From the NCBI GenBank assembly GCA_026417845.1, contig JAOACM010000293.1:1-5873 (forward strand): a DNA stretch of 5,873 nt. Reading direction: 5' to 3'. The translations under genes were made by a program, and so were the position numbers. The notes below the pieces were generated by a model. The model was given only the letters and a program-made list of their open reading frames with translations. It was not told where the DNA came from and did not search any database. This DNA is from Planctomycetota bacterium. Lineage in GTDB: Bacteria > Planctomycetota > SZUA-567 > H5-PLA8 > CALKMO01. Of the stretch, positions 5,619-5,873 are shown piece by piece (positions within the stretch are counted from its first letter, which is position 1; each line of letters begins with the position of its first letter).

Positions 5619-5873
5619 TTACTTCACCGCCACGACCTTCCCGGTCTGGATGGACTTCAGCTCCGCCTCGCATATGGCGACAGCCTGGCGGGCGTCCTTC
5701 GGCGTCACGACCTTTACTGGCCTGTTCCCTGCGACGCAATCCAGGAAGTAATCTATCTCCTGCGCCCAGCCGGTGGTGTCGGCAAGCGCAGGGTACTCGG
5801 TCCTGCCGTCGGCCAGGTGCACGACGAGCTTCTTTTCTCTTCCGAGATCGAAGTCGGCCGTGGCCTTCTCGAA
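5619..5873 (-). CDS. Gfo/Idh/MocA-family oxidoreductase, C-terminal fragment (cut by window edge)
   Basis: The frame is open from the right edge to a TAA at 5619-5621, giving 84 residues; the rest of the gene lies beyond the window. The visible end has the pattern typical of this family's last segment: WAQEIDYFLDCVAGNRP, then TPKDARQAVAICEAELKSIQTGKVVAV, comparable to the YYRNIGAALRGK...PEEALRCVAVAEAAYESARTGRVATL end of the neighbouring gene. The N-terminal Rossmann fold and catalytic motif cannot be seen, so function rests on the C-terminal pattern and on its complete family member next door. The two ends are clearly not identical, so this is a separate paralogue and not a recent duplicate. 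Confidence 0.75.
   Translation of the reverse strand, partial: FEKATADFDLGREKKLVVHLADGRTEYPALADTTGWAQEIDYFLDCVAGNRPVKVVTPKDARQAVAICEAELKSIQTGKVVAVK

Overview
The window is GC-rich and reads as two convergent blocks. Three genes on the + strand make up an inner-membrane assembly platform of a type IV pilus or type II secretion-like machine. Two genes on the - strand encode Gfo/Idh/MocA-family NAD(P)-dependent oxidoreductases. I found no rRNA, tRNA, CRISPR array, transposase or phage gene.

Positions 1-4180 (+): the first gene, cut by the left edge, joins a PilM-type actin-like ATPase domain to a PilN-type membrane protein in one chain, which is the overall layout of GspL. The second gene is a PilO/GspM-like bitopic membrane protein. 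The third has an N-terminal membrane anchor and a compact beta-type domain like PilP/GspC, followed by a long low-complexity tail. In known systems these proteins connect the cytoplasmic ATPase and platform protein to the outer-membrane secretin. No secretin, ATPase, platform protein or pilin gene is visible here, so others must lie upstream or elsewhere. The genes are separated by unusually large spacers (168 and 258 bases), which carry palindromic and purine-rich structure.

Positions 4181-4424: a convergent intergenic region with two clear hairpins, one of which may act as a terminator for either strand.

Positions 4425-5873 (-): a complete oxidoreductase gene, preceded by the 3' end of a second one of the same family. 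The two are separated by a 135-base spacer with a perfect GC-rich hairpin and short repeats.

Organism: a Gram-negative-type envelope is implied by the secretin-linked alignment proteins. High GC, heavy use of the ATA isoleucine codon, a divergent and fused PilMN-O-P set, and clustered Gfo/Idh/MocA genes together suggest the PVC superphylum or a neighbouring uncultured lineage (Planctomycetes, Lentisphaerae, Omnitrophota, Hydrogenedentes or similar). This placement is inference from general features, not a sequence match. The pilus block and the oxidoreductase block are probably functionally unrelated neighbours.
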